Source: Streptomyces lavendulae subsp. lavendulae
GTDB lineage: Bacteria; Actinomycetota; Actinomycetes; Streptomycetales; Streptomycetaceae
DNA: 64,000 nucleotides
Assembly: GCF_002803845.1 (NCBI RefSeq)
Contig: NZ_CP024985.1
Coordinates: 5,157,501-5,221,500, forward strand
Reading direction: 5' to 3'
Positions 39,768-47,928 of this stretch are shown one piece after another. How positions within the stretch are numbered: position 1 is the stretch's first letter; each line of letters begins with the position of its first letter. The notes below the pieces were generated by a model that saw only the letters and a program-made list of their open reading frames with translations, was not told the DNA's origin and searched no databases. The position numbers and the translations under genes are program-made.

Positions 39768-42700
39768 TCAGGGGGCGGGCGGGAACAGCACCGGGGTCGC
39801 CGACACCAGGTGGGAGGCCCGGTCCAGGGCGCTCGCCAGCAGCGCCAGGTCCGTCGGGCCGTTGCCCAGCTCGCGCACCGGGCGGCGGGCCGGCGGATCA
39901 CCCATCCGGTCCCACTCCACCGGCACCACCGTCGGCCGCAGCGTCGCCGTCCGCGGGATCCGGCCGGTGACCCGGCCCGCCTGGAACGGCACCTCGCGCC
40001 CGTCCGCGTACCGCAGCACACCGCGGCCCGGACCCGGCTGGTCCGGGGCGTCCAGCTCGACCCGCAGCGTCGAGCGCCGGGCCAGCTCGGTGTCGGCCGT
40101 ACGGTCCGGGCGGGCGCTCGCGGCTATGAGGTGCACCCCGAGCCGGGTGCCCTCCCGGGCCACCGCCTCCAGCGCCCGCACCACCGAACCGGCGGCCGGC
40201 CGGCCCGTGCTGCCCAGCGCGGGCGCCACCAGCGCGTCGAAGTCGTCCACCAGCACCACCAGCCGCGGCAGCGGACTCGGCCCCGCCGCGGGCTCGGTGC
40301 GCGGGGCGGAGGCCCGCAGCCGCAGGGTGCCGCTGCGCTGCGGATCGAGGTCACCGCGCAGCTCGCCCGGCGTGGGCTGGCGGGGCGCGACCATCCGGCC
40401 CGTCGCCTCCCGGCCCGCGTGCCACTGCGCGAACGCCGTCCCGTCCAGCAGCTCGTGGCGGCGCTTCAGCTCGGCGCCGAGGGCCTGCGCGAACTCCCGC
40501 ATCCGCAGCGGGTCCGAGGCCACCAGGTGGGCCGACACGTGCGGGAGTTCCGTGCAGGGCGCGAGGCCGTCGCCGCGCTCCCCGCCGGCGCCGTCCAGCA
40601 GGACCAGCCCCAGCCGGTCGGGGCGGGCCGCCGCCGACAGGGACGCCGCCAGCGAACGCAGCAGCTCCGTCCGGCCGCTCCCGGCGGGCCCCTCCACCAG
40701 CAGGTGCGGGCCGTCCTGGACCAGTTCGGCGCCGACCGGGCCGCGCCGGCCCGCGCCGAGGACGATCTCCGCCCGGCCGCCGACGCCCTGCCCCTGGTCG
40801 GTGGCGGCCGCCCAGCGGGCCATCAGGGAGGCCGGGGTGGCCCGGGCCAGGCCGAGCTCGTCGAGGAGGCGCGCGGCCGCCGGGAGGCTCGCGGCGGCCG
40901 GACGGTACCCGGCGCCCTCCGCGGGCGCCGCGTCCGCGCGCAGCGGTGCCAGGGCCCGGGCGAACCGCTCCGCCCAGGCGAGGGAGACTCCGTCCGCGAC
41001 CGCCGTCTGCCCGGAGCCGGTCGGCCGGCCGTCCGCGACCGGGAAGCTGCGCACCGCCGTGGCCACGTCGCCGCTCAGCAGGGCGGCCCGGCCGCAGTCC
41101 CGGAACGCCGGGGAGCTCGCGCAGGCCGCCTCGTACGTCGCGGCCACGGGGGAGGCGGGCGTCGCCGCCGGGGCCTGCGCCAGGACCAGGACGTGGATGC
41201 CCGCCGCCGGCCCGTGCGAGGCCAGCCGGCCCGTCACCTCGCGCAGGTGGCCCGCGCCCGGATCGCCGTCCACGACCACCAGCGTGCGGGGCCCCTCGTA
41301 GGCGTACGCGGCCCGGCGCAGCGCCTCCGCGTCGGCGGCGGCCCAGTTGGCGCCGAGCGCGCTGTCGTCCAGGCGCCGGGTCAGCTCCCCGGTCCGCGCG
41401 GCCGCCTGGTCCCGGTCGTACGCGAGCAGCAGCCGGCAGTCCTGGCCGTGCGCGGGCCGTACGTGGGGCAGCCAGCCCAGCCAGCCCCAGTCGCGCCGCC
41501 GCTCCTGGACGGGGTACGCGCGGTCCGACGCCAGCAGCACGACCTCCAGCCGCGCGGGCGCGTGCAGCCCGGCCAGCTGGGCGATCACGGACCGGGCCAC
41601 ACCGGTCAGCCGGTCCCGCGGGCCCGCGATCCCGAGCGAGCCGCACTCGCGCAGCGAGACCCGGCTGCCCGCGCCGAGCCCCGCCTCCAGGAACCGGGGG
41701 TTCCCGGTCCCGCGCGACCACAGCCGCCGCGTCGGCCCGAGCGCGGCCAGCAGCAGCGCCGCCGGGTCGTCGGCGTCCGGTGCCGCGGCCCTGGCCGGCG
41801 CGTCCGGCTCCGCCTCCGCCGCCTCCTCGGGCTCCTCCCCGCGCACCCACCTGCGCGCCCAGGCGCCGAGCCCCCGGCGCTTGGCCGCGCCGGGCGTCCC
41901 GGGCCGCTCCTCGGAGCCGGGGGCTGCGGGGAGGGGGGCGCCGGAGTGCCGGCCGGGTTCCGTGCCGGTGCCGGTGCCGGTGCCGGTGCCGGGGGCGTCC
42001 GGTGACGCCGGGTGGGCGGTGGCGGGGTGCGCCGCGCCGGGGGTGCCGGGGCGGGGGGTGCCGGGGCGCAGGCCCAGGGCGGGGTCGGGGCCGGCCGCGG
42101 AGGGAGCCGCCGCGGTGGGCTCCGTAGCGCCGGAGGGGGCCGGAGCGGGGAGGGAGAGGTGGCCCTCCAGGTCCGGGACCACCGTCAGCGGCCGGGCGTC
42201 CCCGGAGCGGGCGTCCCCGGAGCCGGAGGCCAGCCGGAGCGTGGACTCGCCGACCCGCAGCAGCGCGCCCGGCGGCAGCGGTACCGTCCCCGCGCCCACC
42301 GGGGCGCCGTCGAGGGTGGTGCCGTTCGTCGAGCCGAGGTCGGCCACGGTCACCCGGCCGTCCGCCCGCACGGTCACCGCGCAGTGCAGCCGCGACACGT
42401 CCGGGTCGTCCAGCGGTACGTCCGCGTCCGCCGAGCGCCCGATCCGGACCGCCCCGGGGTGCAGCAGGTGGACCCCGCCCGCGTCGGGACCGGCCACCAC
42501 GTGCAGCTGCGGGGCGGGGTGTCCGTCGTCGGCCGGCGCGTCTCCCTCGGGCGCGGGGGTGTGCAGCGTCAGCACCGCCCCGTCGACCAGCGGCGGCTCG
42601 CCGAGCACGGCCCGCTGGAGGTCGAGCCGGCGCGCTCCGGCGTACAGCACCACCGTGCCGCCGGTGTCGGGACCGCCCACGGTCGCCGCGAGCCCGGAGG

Positions 42701-42815
42701 CGACCGCGGCCAGCACGGTGCCGACGGGCGCGGTGACGAGGACGTCACAGCCGGCCGCCGCGGTGGCGGCCTGGTGGCCGCTGCGCGGCCCAAGGACGGT
42801 CAACCGGATCTGCAT
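39768..42815 (-). CDS. FHA domain-containing FtsK/SpoIIIE (EccC-like) ATPase
   Basis: About 1015 aa. The N-terminus has a ubiquitin-like/FHA arrangement; the FHA core is VRIGRSADADVPLDDPDVSRLHCAV...LGSTNGTTLDG (residues ~120-180), which binds phosphothreonine. A Gly/Thr/Ala-rich linker follows, then EccC-like sequence (SVIAQLAGLHAPARLEVVLLA). The single clear P-loop, GPAGSGRTELLRSL (~707-720), has Arg for the usual Lys. Walker B is RLVVLVDDFDAL. It is divergent from pkaA, which could supply the phosphorylated partner. A role in type VII-like secretion or in signalling is possible; DNA translocation is less likely with this P-loop. Confidence 0.85.
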   Translation of the reverse strand: MQIRLTVLGPRSGHQAATAAAGCDVLVTAPVGTVLAAVASGLAATVGGPDTGGTVVLYAGARRLDLQRAVLGEPPLVDGAVLTLHTPAPEGDAPADDGHPAPQLHVVAGPDAGGVHLLHPGAVRIGRSADADVPLDDPDVSRLHCAVTVRADGRVTVADLGSTNGTTLDGAPVGAGTVPLPPGALLRVGESTLRLASGSGDARSGDARPLTVVPDLEGHLSLPAPAPSGATEPTAAAPSAAGPDPALGLRPGTPRPGTPGAAHPATAHPASPDAPGTGTGTGTGTEPGRHSGAPLPAAPGSEERPGTPGAAKRRGLGAWARRWVRGEEPEEAAEAEPDAPARAAAPDADDPAALLLAALGPTRRLWSRGTGNPRFLEAGLGAGSRVSLRECGSLGIAGPRDRLTGVARSVIAQLAGLHAPARLEVVLLASDRAYPVQERRRDWGWLGWLPHVRPAHGQDCRLLLAYDRDQAAARTGELTRRLDDSALGANWAAADAEALRRAAYAYEGPRTLVVVDGDPGAGHLREVTGRLASHGPAAGIHVLVLAQAPAATPASPVAATYEAACASSPAFRDCGRAALLSGDVATAVRSFPVADGRPTGSGQTAVADGVSLAWAERFARALAPLRADAAPAEGAGYRPAAASLPAAARLLDELGLARATPASLMARWAAATDQGQGVGGRAEIVLGAGRRGPVGAELVQDGPHLLVEGPAGSGRTELLRSLAASLSAAARPDRLGLVLLDGAGGERGDGLAPCTELPHVSAHLVASDPLRMREFAQALGAELKRRHELLDGTAFAQWHAGREATGRMVAPRQPTPGELRGDLDPQRSGTLRLRASAPRTEPAAGPSPLPRLVVLVDDFDALVAPALGSTGRPAAGSVVRALEAVAREGTRLGVHLIAASARPDRTADTELARRSTLRVELDAPDQPGPGRGVLRYADGREVPFQAGRVTGRIPRTATLRPTVVPVEWDRMGDPPARRPVRELGNGPTDLALLASALDRASHLVSATPVLFPPAP

Positions 42816-43271
42816 CGCCGTCAGCGGTCCCTTCTGCGCGGAGCGCAGTGCGCGGTGCGTGCGCCCGGCAGGGGAACGGCGGGGCATGCCTGCCCGATCA
42901 CCCCCCCCGCCCGGCACGGACGCGTCGTCCGGTCAGGTCTGCCGGAAGGCAGGGCTCCCGTCCCGGCCGTTCCGTACGGGTGCATCCTCGCACCTGTCGC
43001 GTTCGACACGCCCGGCACCCGCCCACAATTGATCTTGATCGGTCACGGGGTGCCCGGCCCGCCGTACGAATACGGACAGGGAGCTGCGCAAAATCGCCTC
43101 CGGCATACCCCGCAAAACTCACCCTTCGCACATATGTGCGGCAACCAACCTCCGTCGGCCAGCGTCTTCCCCGGGGACACCCCCTAGAGTTGGGCCGGAA
43201 ACCCACACAGCGGAATCAGCCGGAACACTCCGGGAAAGACCCGACCACACGACAGCAGGGGAGCGCGAGAC
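42816..43271. promoter_or_regulatory. divergent region, FHA-FtsK gene and pkaA
   Basis: 456 bases without a gene. It contains a perfect 14-bp palindrome CGCACATATGTGCG at 43127-43140 and the pkaA candidate -10 TAGAGT at 43185-43190, which would give a leader of about 75 bases. A C8 run lies near 42900. Several frames here are spurious. Confidence 0.55.
43127..43140. promoter_or_regulatory. 14-bp perfect palindrome upstream of pkaA
   Basis: CGCACATATGTGCG reads identically on both strands and stands out in GC-rich DNA by its AT core. It lies about 45 bases upstream of the candidate pkaA -10, a fitting place for a dimeric regulator. The regulator is unknown. Confidence 0.5.
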
Positions 43272-45062
43272 GTGCGGCCAGTCGGCAGCAAGTACCTGCT
43301 CGAAGAGCCGCTCGGACGCGGCGCGACGGGCACCGTCTGGCGGGCCCGCCAGCGGGAGACCGCCGGCGCGGAAGCGGCCGTCGCCGGGCAGCCCGGTGAG
43401 ACCGTGGCCATCAAGGTCCTCAAGGAGGAGCTGGCCCAGGACGCGGACATCGTCATGCGCTTCCTGCGCGAGCGTTCCGTCCTGCTGCGCCTGACCCACC
43501 CCAACATCGTCCGCACCCGCGACCTCGTCGTCGAGGGGGACCTGCTGGCCCTGGTCATGGACCTGATCGACGGCCCGGACCTGCACAGGTACATCCGCGA
43601 GAACGGCCCCTTCAGCCCGGTCGCCGCCTGCCTGCTGACCGCGCAGATCGCCGACGCGCTCGCCGCCAGCCACGCCGACGGCGTCGTCCACCGCGACCTG
43701 AAGCCCGCCAACGTGCTGCTCGACGAGCGCGGCGGCCAGATGAAGCCGATGCTCACCGACTTCGGCATCGCGCGCCTGGCCGACTCCCCGGGCCTGACCC
43801 GCACCCACGAGTTCGTCGGCACCCCCGCCTACGTGGCGCCCGAGTCCGCCGAGGGCCGCCCGCAGACCTCCGCCGTCGACATCTACGGCGCCGGCATCCT
43901 CCTCTACGAGCTCGTCACCGGCCGCCCGCCCTTCGCCGGCGGCACCGCGCTCGAAGTGCTCCACCGCCACCTCAGCGAGGAGCCCCAGCGGCCCCCGACG
44001 GTGCCCGAGCCGCTGTGGATCGTCATCGAGCGCTGCCTGCGCAAGGAGCCCGACGAGCGCCCCAGCGCCGAGAACCTGGCCCGCGGCCTGCGCGTGGTCG
44101 CCTCCGGCATCCGCGTGCACTCCTCGCCCGACGAGGTCGAGGCCGCGCTCGGCGTCGGCGCCCTGCTCGTGCCCGACCCCTCGCCCGCGCCCGTCCCCAC
44201 CGTGCCCGGCGCCGCCGACCCGACGCAGGCGCTGCCTGCAGGGGCCGGCGCCGCGCAGCCGGGCGCGTACGACCCGAACGCCATGACCAGCGTGCTGCCG
44301 CCGATCGGCGGTGCCGACGCCACCACCGTGCTGCCCAGCACCGCAGCCCCGGGCGCGCCCGGCGGCGCCCCGGACCCGACCTCCGTGATGCCCCCCGTGC
44401 AGCGGCCCGACTCCCCGCACCCGTGGGAGTCGCAGATGCGGGCCGCCCGGGACCGCAACGAGCAGACGCAGATGCACTACCTCGACCCGAGCGAGGACCC
44501 GCTGCGCCGCCGCCCCCAGCGGCAGGCCCCGCCGCCTCCGCAGCACCAGCCCCGGCCGCAGCAGCAGCAGTACCCGCAGCAGCCGCCCCAGTACCGCCCG
44601 GCCCCTTCGCCGCAGCAGTACCAGCAGCCGCAGCAGTATCAGCAGCCGCAGTACCAGCAGCCCCAGCAGCAGTACCAGCCGCAGCAGTACCAACAGCCGC
44701 AGCAGCCCCAGTACCAGCCGCCGCAGCCGCCTCCGCAGCAGCAGCAGCGCCCCCAGGCGCAGGCCCGCCCGCAGGCCCCCCAACAGCAGCGGCCCCCGCG
44801 CGAGCCCCGTGAACCGCGTGAGCCCCGCCGTCGCAGCGCCAACCCGATCCGGATCCCCGGCCTCGGCTGCCTCAAGGGCTGCCTGGTCATGATCCTGCTG
44901 CTGTTCATCGGCGGCTGGCTGGTCTGGGAGCTCACCCCGCTCCAGGAATGGGTCGGCACCGGCAAGAACTGGTGGGACCAGGTGTGGAGCTGGGGCAACG
45001 ACGCCGTCGACTTCGTCACCTCCATCGGGGACTCGGCCAGCGGCGGCGGTGGCACTCCCTGA
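43272..45062 (+). CDS. pkaA: Ser/Thr protein kinase PkaA-like
   Basis: A 596-aa kinase. The domain (residues ~8-275) has the Gly loop LGRGATGTVW, catalytic lysine in VAIKVLKEEL, HRDLKPANVLL, the DFG in LTDFGIARL, and FVGTPAYVAPE. A linker with VLPP/SVMPP repeats follows, then a Pro/Gln-rich stretch (~416-512), a Lys/Arg patch, one membrane helix (VMILLLFIGGWLVW, ~537-550) and a short outer tail. The position beside a 417-residue second kinase matches the S. coelicolor pkaA-pkaB pair; the symbol rests on that. The partner may be the FHA protein encoded divergently. Start is GTG 43272. Confidence 0.88.
   Translation: MRPVGSKYLLEEPLGRGATGTVWRARQRETAGAEAAVAGQPGETVAIKVLKEELAQDADIVMRFLRERSVLLRLTHPNIVRTRDLVVEGDLLALVMDLIDGPDLHRYIRENGPFSPVAACLLTAQIADALAASHADGVVHRDLKPANVLLDERGGQMKPMLTDFGIARLADSPGLTRTHEFVGTPAYVAPESAEGRPQTSAVDIYGAGILLYELVTGRPPFAGGTALEVLHRHLSEEPQRPPTVPEPLWIVIERCLRKEPDERPSAENLARGLRVVASGIRVHSSPDEVEAALGVGALLVPDPSPAPVPTVPGAADPTQALPAGAGAAQPGAYDPNAMTSVLPPIGGADATTVLPSTAAPGAPGGAPDPTSVMPPVQRPDSPHPWESQMRAARDRNEQTQMHYLDPSEDPLRRRPQRQAPPPPQHQPRPQQQQYPQQPPQYRPAPSPQQYQQPQQYQQPQYQQPQQQYQPQQYQQPQQPQYQPPQPPPQQQQRPQAQARPQAPQQQRPPREPREPREPRRRSANPIRIPGLGCLKGCLVMILLLFIGGWLVWELTPLQEWVGTGKNWWDQVWSWGNDAVDFVTSIGDSASGGGGTP
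44518..44800. repeat. Gln/Pro/Tyr-coding tandem repeat in pkaA
   Basis: Imperfect tandem CAGCAGTACCAGCAGCCG-type units, dominated by CAG, encode YQQPQ motifs. The repeat makes length variation likely; on the other strand it yields a false Cys/Trp-rich frame. Confidence 0.85.
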
Positions 45063-45232
45063 CACCCCCCTGGCAACCCTCCGGAGGGCTCCCGTAGCGC
45101 CGACTTCATGGATTTGTCGACATCCAGGACGTGATTTCGCCCGCAGAAGTGAAGGTCGCCGCGATCCGGAGCGCCCAACCCCCATTCGGCCGCGTAGCTT
45201 TGTCGCGTACTCCAGCCGCTGAGGGAGCAGTC

Positions 45233-46486
45233 GTGGCACGGAAGATCGGCAGCCGGTACACCGCGCACCAGATCCTGGGGCGGGGCAGCGCGGGCACGGT
45301 GTGGCTCGGCGAGGGGCCCGACGGGCCCGTCGCCGTCAAACTGCTGCGCGAGGACCTCGCCTCCGACCAGGAACTGGTCGGACGCTTCGTCCAGGAGCGC
45401 AGCGCGCTGCTCGGGCTGGAGCACCCCCACGTCGTGTCCGTCCGCGACCTCGTCGTCGACGGCAACGACCTCGCCCTCGTCATGGACCTCGTCCGCGGGA
45501 CGGACCTGCGCACGCGGCTCGACCGCGAGCGGCGGCTCGCACCCGAGGCGGCCGTGGCCATCGTCGCCGACGTCGCCGACGCCCTCGCCGCCGCCCACGC
45601 GGCCGGGGTCGTCCACCGGGACGTCAAGCCGGAGAACGTCCTCCTCGACATGCAGGGCCCCCTCGGGCCGGGCGGCGCGCACCCCGCCCTGCTCACCGAC
45701 TTCGGCGTGGCCAAGCTCATCGACTCCCCCCGGCGGGCCGCCGGGGGCCGGGCCACCGCGCCGACCACCCGGATCATCGGGACGCCGGACTACCTCGCGC
45801 CGGAGATAGTGGAAGGCCTGCCCCCGCGGGCGGCCGTCGACATATACGCCCTGGCCACCGTGCTGTACGAGCTGCTCGCCGGGTTCACGCCCTTCGGCGG
45901 GGGCCACCCGGGCGCGGTGCTGCGCCGGCACGTGACCGAGACCGTGGTGCCGCTGCCGGGGATCCCCGACGAGCTGTGGCAGCTCATGGTCCAGTGCCTG
46001 GCCAAGGCCCCCGCCTCCCGGCTGCGGGCCTCGGAGCTGTCCGTCCGGCTGCGGGAGCTGCTGCCGCTGCTGGCCGGGATGCCGCCGCTGGACGTGGACG
46101 AGCCGGACGACGCGGAGACGGAACCGGAGCCCGCGGAGGAACCGGCGGCCGACCCCGTACGGCGCCGGGGCGTGGTCCCGCTGGTGCCCGGGTCCGCGAC
46201 GGACTCCAACCGCGACACCCACACCTCCATGCGCGTGCCCGCCCCCGACGAGCTGGCCGGCGGCGCCCTGGGCACCGCCCGCGTCCCGCGTCCGGCGGGC
46301 GGCCACCGTCCGGGCTCGGCCCGGCACCGGGCCGAGGCCGCCCGCAAGCGGCGCCTGGTGCTCTCGGCGTCGGCGCTGGCGCTGGCCGCCGCGGTCGGGG
46401 TGGGGAGCTGGCTCGCGGTGTCGGGCGGCGAGGACCCCGCCCCGCCGAAGCAGGACGGCAAGCACTCCGCCCCGGGCCCCCGCTAG
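45233..46486 (+). CDS. pkaB: Ser/Thr protein kinase PkaB-like
   Basis: A 417-aa kinase. The Gly loop is LGRGSAGTVW, catalytic lysine in VAVKLLREDL, catalytic loop VVHRDVKPENVLL, DFG in LTDFGVAKL, and IGTPDYLAPEIVEG. An acidic/Pro linker leads to one helix near the C-terminus (LVLSASALALAAAVGVGSWL) and a short tail. The length equals what I recall for S. coelicolor PkaB. GAGGGAG precedes GTG 45233. TAGCTT near 45195 may be its own -10, so it need not depend on pkaA. Confidence 0.88.
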   Translation: MARKIGSRYTAHQILGRGSAGTVWLGEGPDGPVAVKLLREDLASDQELVGRFVQERSALLGLEHPHVVSVRDLVVDGNDLALVMDLVRGTDLRTRLDRERRLAPEAAVAIVADVADALAAAHAAGVVHRDVKPENVLLDMQGPLGPGGAHPALLTDFGVAKLIDSPRRAAGGRATAPTTRIIGTPDYLAPEIVEGLPPRAAVDIYALATVLYELLAGFTPFGGGHPGAVLRRHVTETVVPLPGIPDELWQLMVQCLAKAPASRLRASELSVRLRELLPLLAGMPPLDVDEPDDAETEPEPAEEPAADPVRRRGVVPLVPGSATDSNRDTHTSMRVPAPDELAGGALGTARVPRPAGGHRPGSARHRAEAARKRRLVLSASALALAAAVGVGSWLAVSGGEDPAPPKQDGKHSAPGPR

Positions 46487-46510
46487 CCCCGCCAGGCCCC
46501 CGGCAGGCCG

Positions 46511-46538
46511 CGGCCGGGCCCTTCGCGGGGCCCGGCCG
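46511..46538. terminator. bidirectional terminator
   Basis: An 11-bp perfect stem (46511-46521 with 46528-46538) and a 6-base loop, placed between the convergent pkaB and oxygenase stops. Confidence 0.8.
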
Positions 46539-46547
46539 TCGTACGGC

Positions 46548-47612
46548 TCACGCGGTGGCGAGCTCCGGGTGCCAGCGCCGGGCCACCTCCGGGTGCGCAC
46601 GGACCCAGCCCTTGAGCTCGTTGCGGCCGTACTCCGCGTGCAGCGGGTTCGAGTCGTCCTGGGCGATGCCCGGCGCCGCGCGCAGGTAGTCCCCGGGGAC
46701 GGTCTCCACGACCGCGTCCAGCCGGGGGTTGTAGAAGAACGGCACCGAGAACCGCTCCACCGCGCCCGGCGGGCTGACCACCCGGTGGTCGGTGGCCCGC
46801 AGGTACCCCTCGGTGGCGATCTCCAGCAGTTCGCCCAGGTTCACCACGAAGGCGCCCGGCAGTGGCGGGATGTCGACGTACGCGCCGTCCCGGACCACCT
46901 GGAGCCCGCCCACCGAGTCCTGCAGGAGCAGCGTCAGGAACCCGTAGTCCTTGTGCGCGCCCACCCCCTGGTCGGCGCCCGACGGCGCGGACCCGGGGTA
47001 GCGGATCAGCTTCGTGTGCAGGTGGGGGCGGTCCGCGAAGGCCGCGTCGAAGAAGTCCGCGGGGGCGCCGATCGAGACGAGCAGCTCCCGGAGCAGCCGG
47101 TGCGCCACCGCCGCCAGCCGCGTCTGCCAGTCCAGGACCACCTCCCGCAGCTCCGGCAGCGCCGCCGGCCACTGGTTGGGGCCCTCCAGCCACAGGTACG
47201 CCGGGTCGTCCGGCCCCAGCACCGGGGCCGGCCGCTCGGCGCCGACGTCGAGCTGGTCGCGCCAGTCCGAGGAGCCGCCCGTCAGCTCGTGCCCGATCCG
47301 GGTGTAGCCCCGGAAGTGCGGGGAGTTCAGATTGCTCACGGCGAGCCGGTCCGCCTCCGGCAGGGCGAAGAACGCCCTGGTCAGCTCCAGGATCCGGGCG
47401 GTTTCGGACGCGCCTATGCCGTGCCCGGTCAGGTACAGGAAGCCGGTGTCCCGGGCGGCCGCGTGCAGCTGCTTGAGGAAGTCGGCCCGCTCGGCCGGGT
47501 CGTCCGCCCGGGAGAGGTCGATGACGGCGAGCGACGACGACGAAGACGGCGAGGGCGACGGGGAGGCGGAGAGCGTGGAAGAAGAAGAGGAGGAGGGGTG
47601 CGCGGACGGCAT
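46548..47612 (-). CDS. isopenicillin N synthase-like 2-oxoglutarate/Fe(II) oxygenase
   Basis: A 354-aa enzyme. The DIOX_N part (ARDTGFLYLTGHGIGASET) and the double-stranded beta helix carry the facial triad H220-x-D222 (GAHKDYGFLTLL) and H276 (ATDHRV), with the 2-oxoglutarate/substrate RxS motif at R287-F-S289. The first ~28 residues are a Ser/Pro run that is probably disordered. Catalysis would be an Fe(II)-dependent oxidation, but the substrate is unknown and true isopenicillin N synthase is not implied. CGGAG precedes the ATG. A short leader peptide gene with its own promoter lies upstream on the same strand. Confidence 0.9.
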   Translation of the reverse strand: MPSAHPSSSSSSTLSASPSPSPSSSSSLAVIDLSRADDPAERADFLKQLHAAARDTGFLYLTGHGIGASETARILELTRAFFALPEADRLAVSNLNSPHFRGYTRIGHELTGGSSDWRDQLDVGAERPAPVLGPDDPAYLWLEGPNQWPAALPELREVVLDWQTRLAAVAHRLLRELLVSIGAPADFFDAAFADRPHLHTKLIRYPGSAPSGADQGVGAHKDYGFLTLLLQDSVGGLQVVRDGAYVDIPPLPGAFVVNLGELLEIATEGYLRATDHRVVSPPGAVERFSVPFFYNPRLDAVVETVPGDYLRAAPGIAQDDSNPLHAEYGRNELKGWVRAHPEVARRWHPELATA

Positions 47613-47746
47613 GACGGCTCCGTTTCGGATGTCACGGGGTCCTGTGCCCCAAAGATGGCGGGGCAGCGGGTGGGAGCGTGCCGCCGGCAGGGATGGCGCC
47701 GGGGCGGCGGGGCCGCGTAGCAGGACCGAAGTCGGATCGGGGTGGA

Positions 47747-47836
47747 TCAGGCTCGTGCGAGGTCCGGCGGCAGACAGCTCGTGGTGGTGACACGCATGTG
47801 GTCCACATGGCGGCGCTTCACGAGTAGAACGGTCAT
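47747..47836 (-). CDS. putative leader peptide (RRHVD type)
   Basis: A 29-codon frame: MTVLLVKRRHVD, then HMRVTTTSCLPP, ending DLARA. The RRHVD core followed by an R-x-x-x-x-x-C segment matches short Streptomyces leader peptides that I associate with regulated downstream genes, often in sulfur or cysteine metabolism. TACCCT lies exactly six bases before the ATG, so it should be leaderless. About 134 bases separate it from the oxygenase start, enough for an attenuator. It is too short for most gene finders. Confidence 0.65.
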   Translation of the reverse strand: MTVLLVKRRHVDHMRVTTTSCLPPDLARA

Positions 47837-47842
47837 ACGGTG

Positions 47843-47848
47843 AGGGTA
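47843..47848 (-). promoter_or_regulatory. -10 element of the leader peptide transcript
   Basis: TACCCT on the minus strand, six bases before the leader peptide ATG. It would also serve the downstream oxygenase. Confidence 0.55.
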
Positions 47849-47916
47849 CGCCCGTACGTACCCCTCTCCGTACGGGTTGATCCGGCCTGGCCGGAGAGTG
47901 CCGCCCGGGGACCGGC

Positions 47917-47928
47917 TACGCTGGACCC
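47917..47928 (+). promoter_or_regulatory. leaderless promoter of prfB
   Basis: TACGCT (47917-47922) is followed by GGACCC and then GTG 47929. There is no Shine-Dalgarno. The spacing places the transcript start on the G of the start codon. Confidence 0.7.

Noticed and set aside
44639..46600. Cys/Trp/Gly-rich minus-strand frame opposite pkaA/pkaB
   Set aside because: Complement of the CAG-rich repeat and kinase genes.
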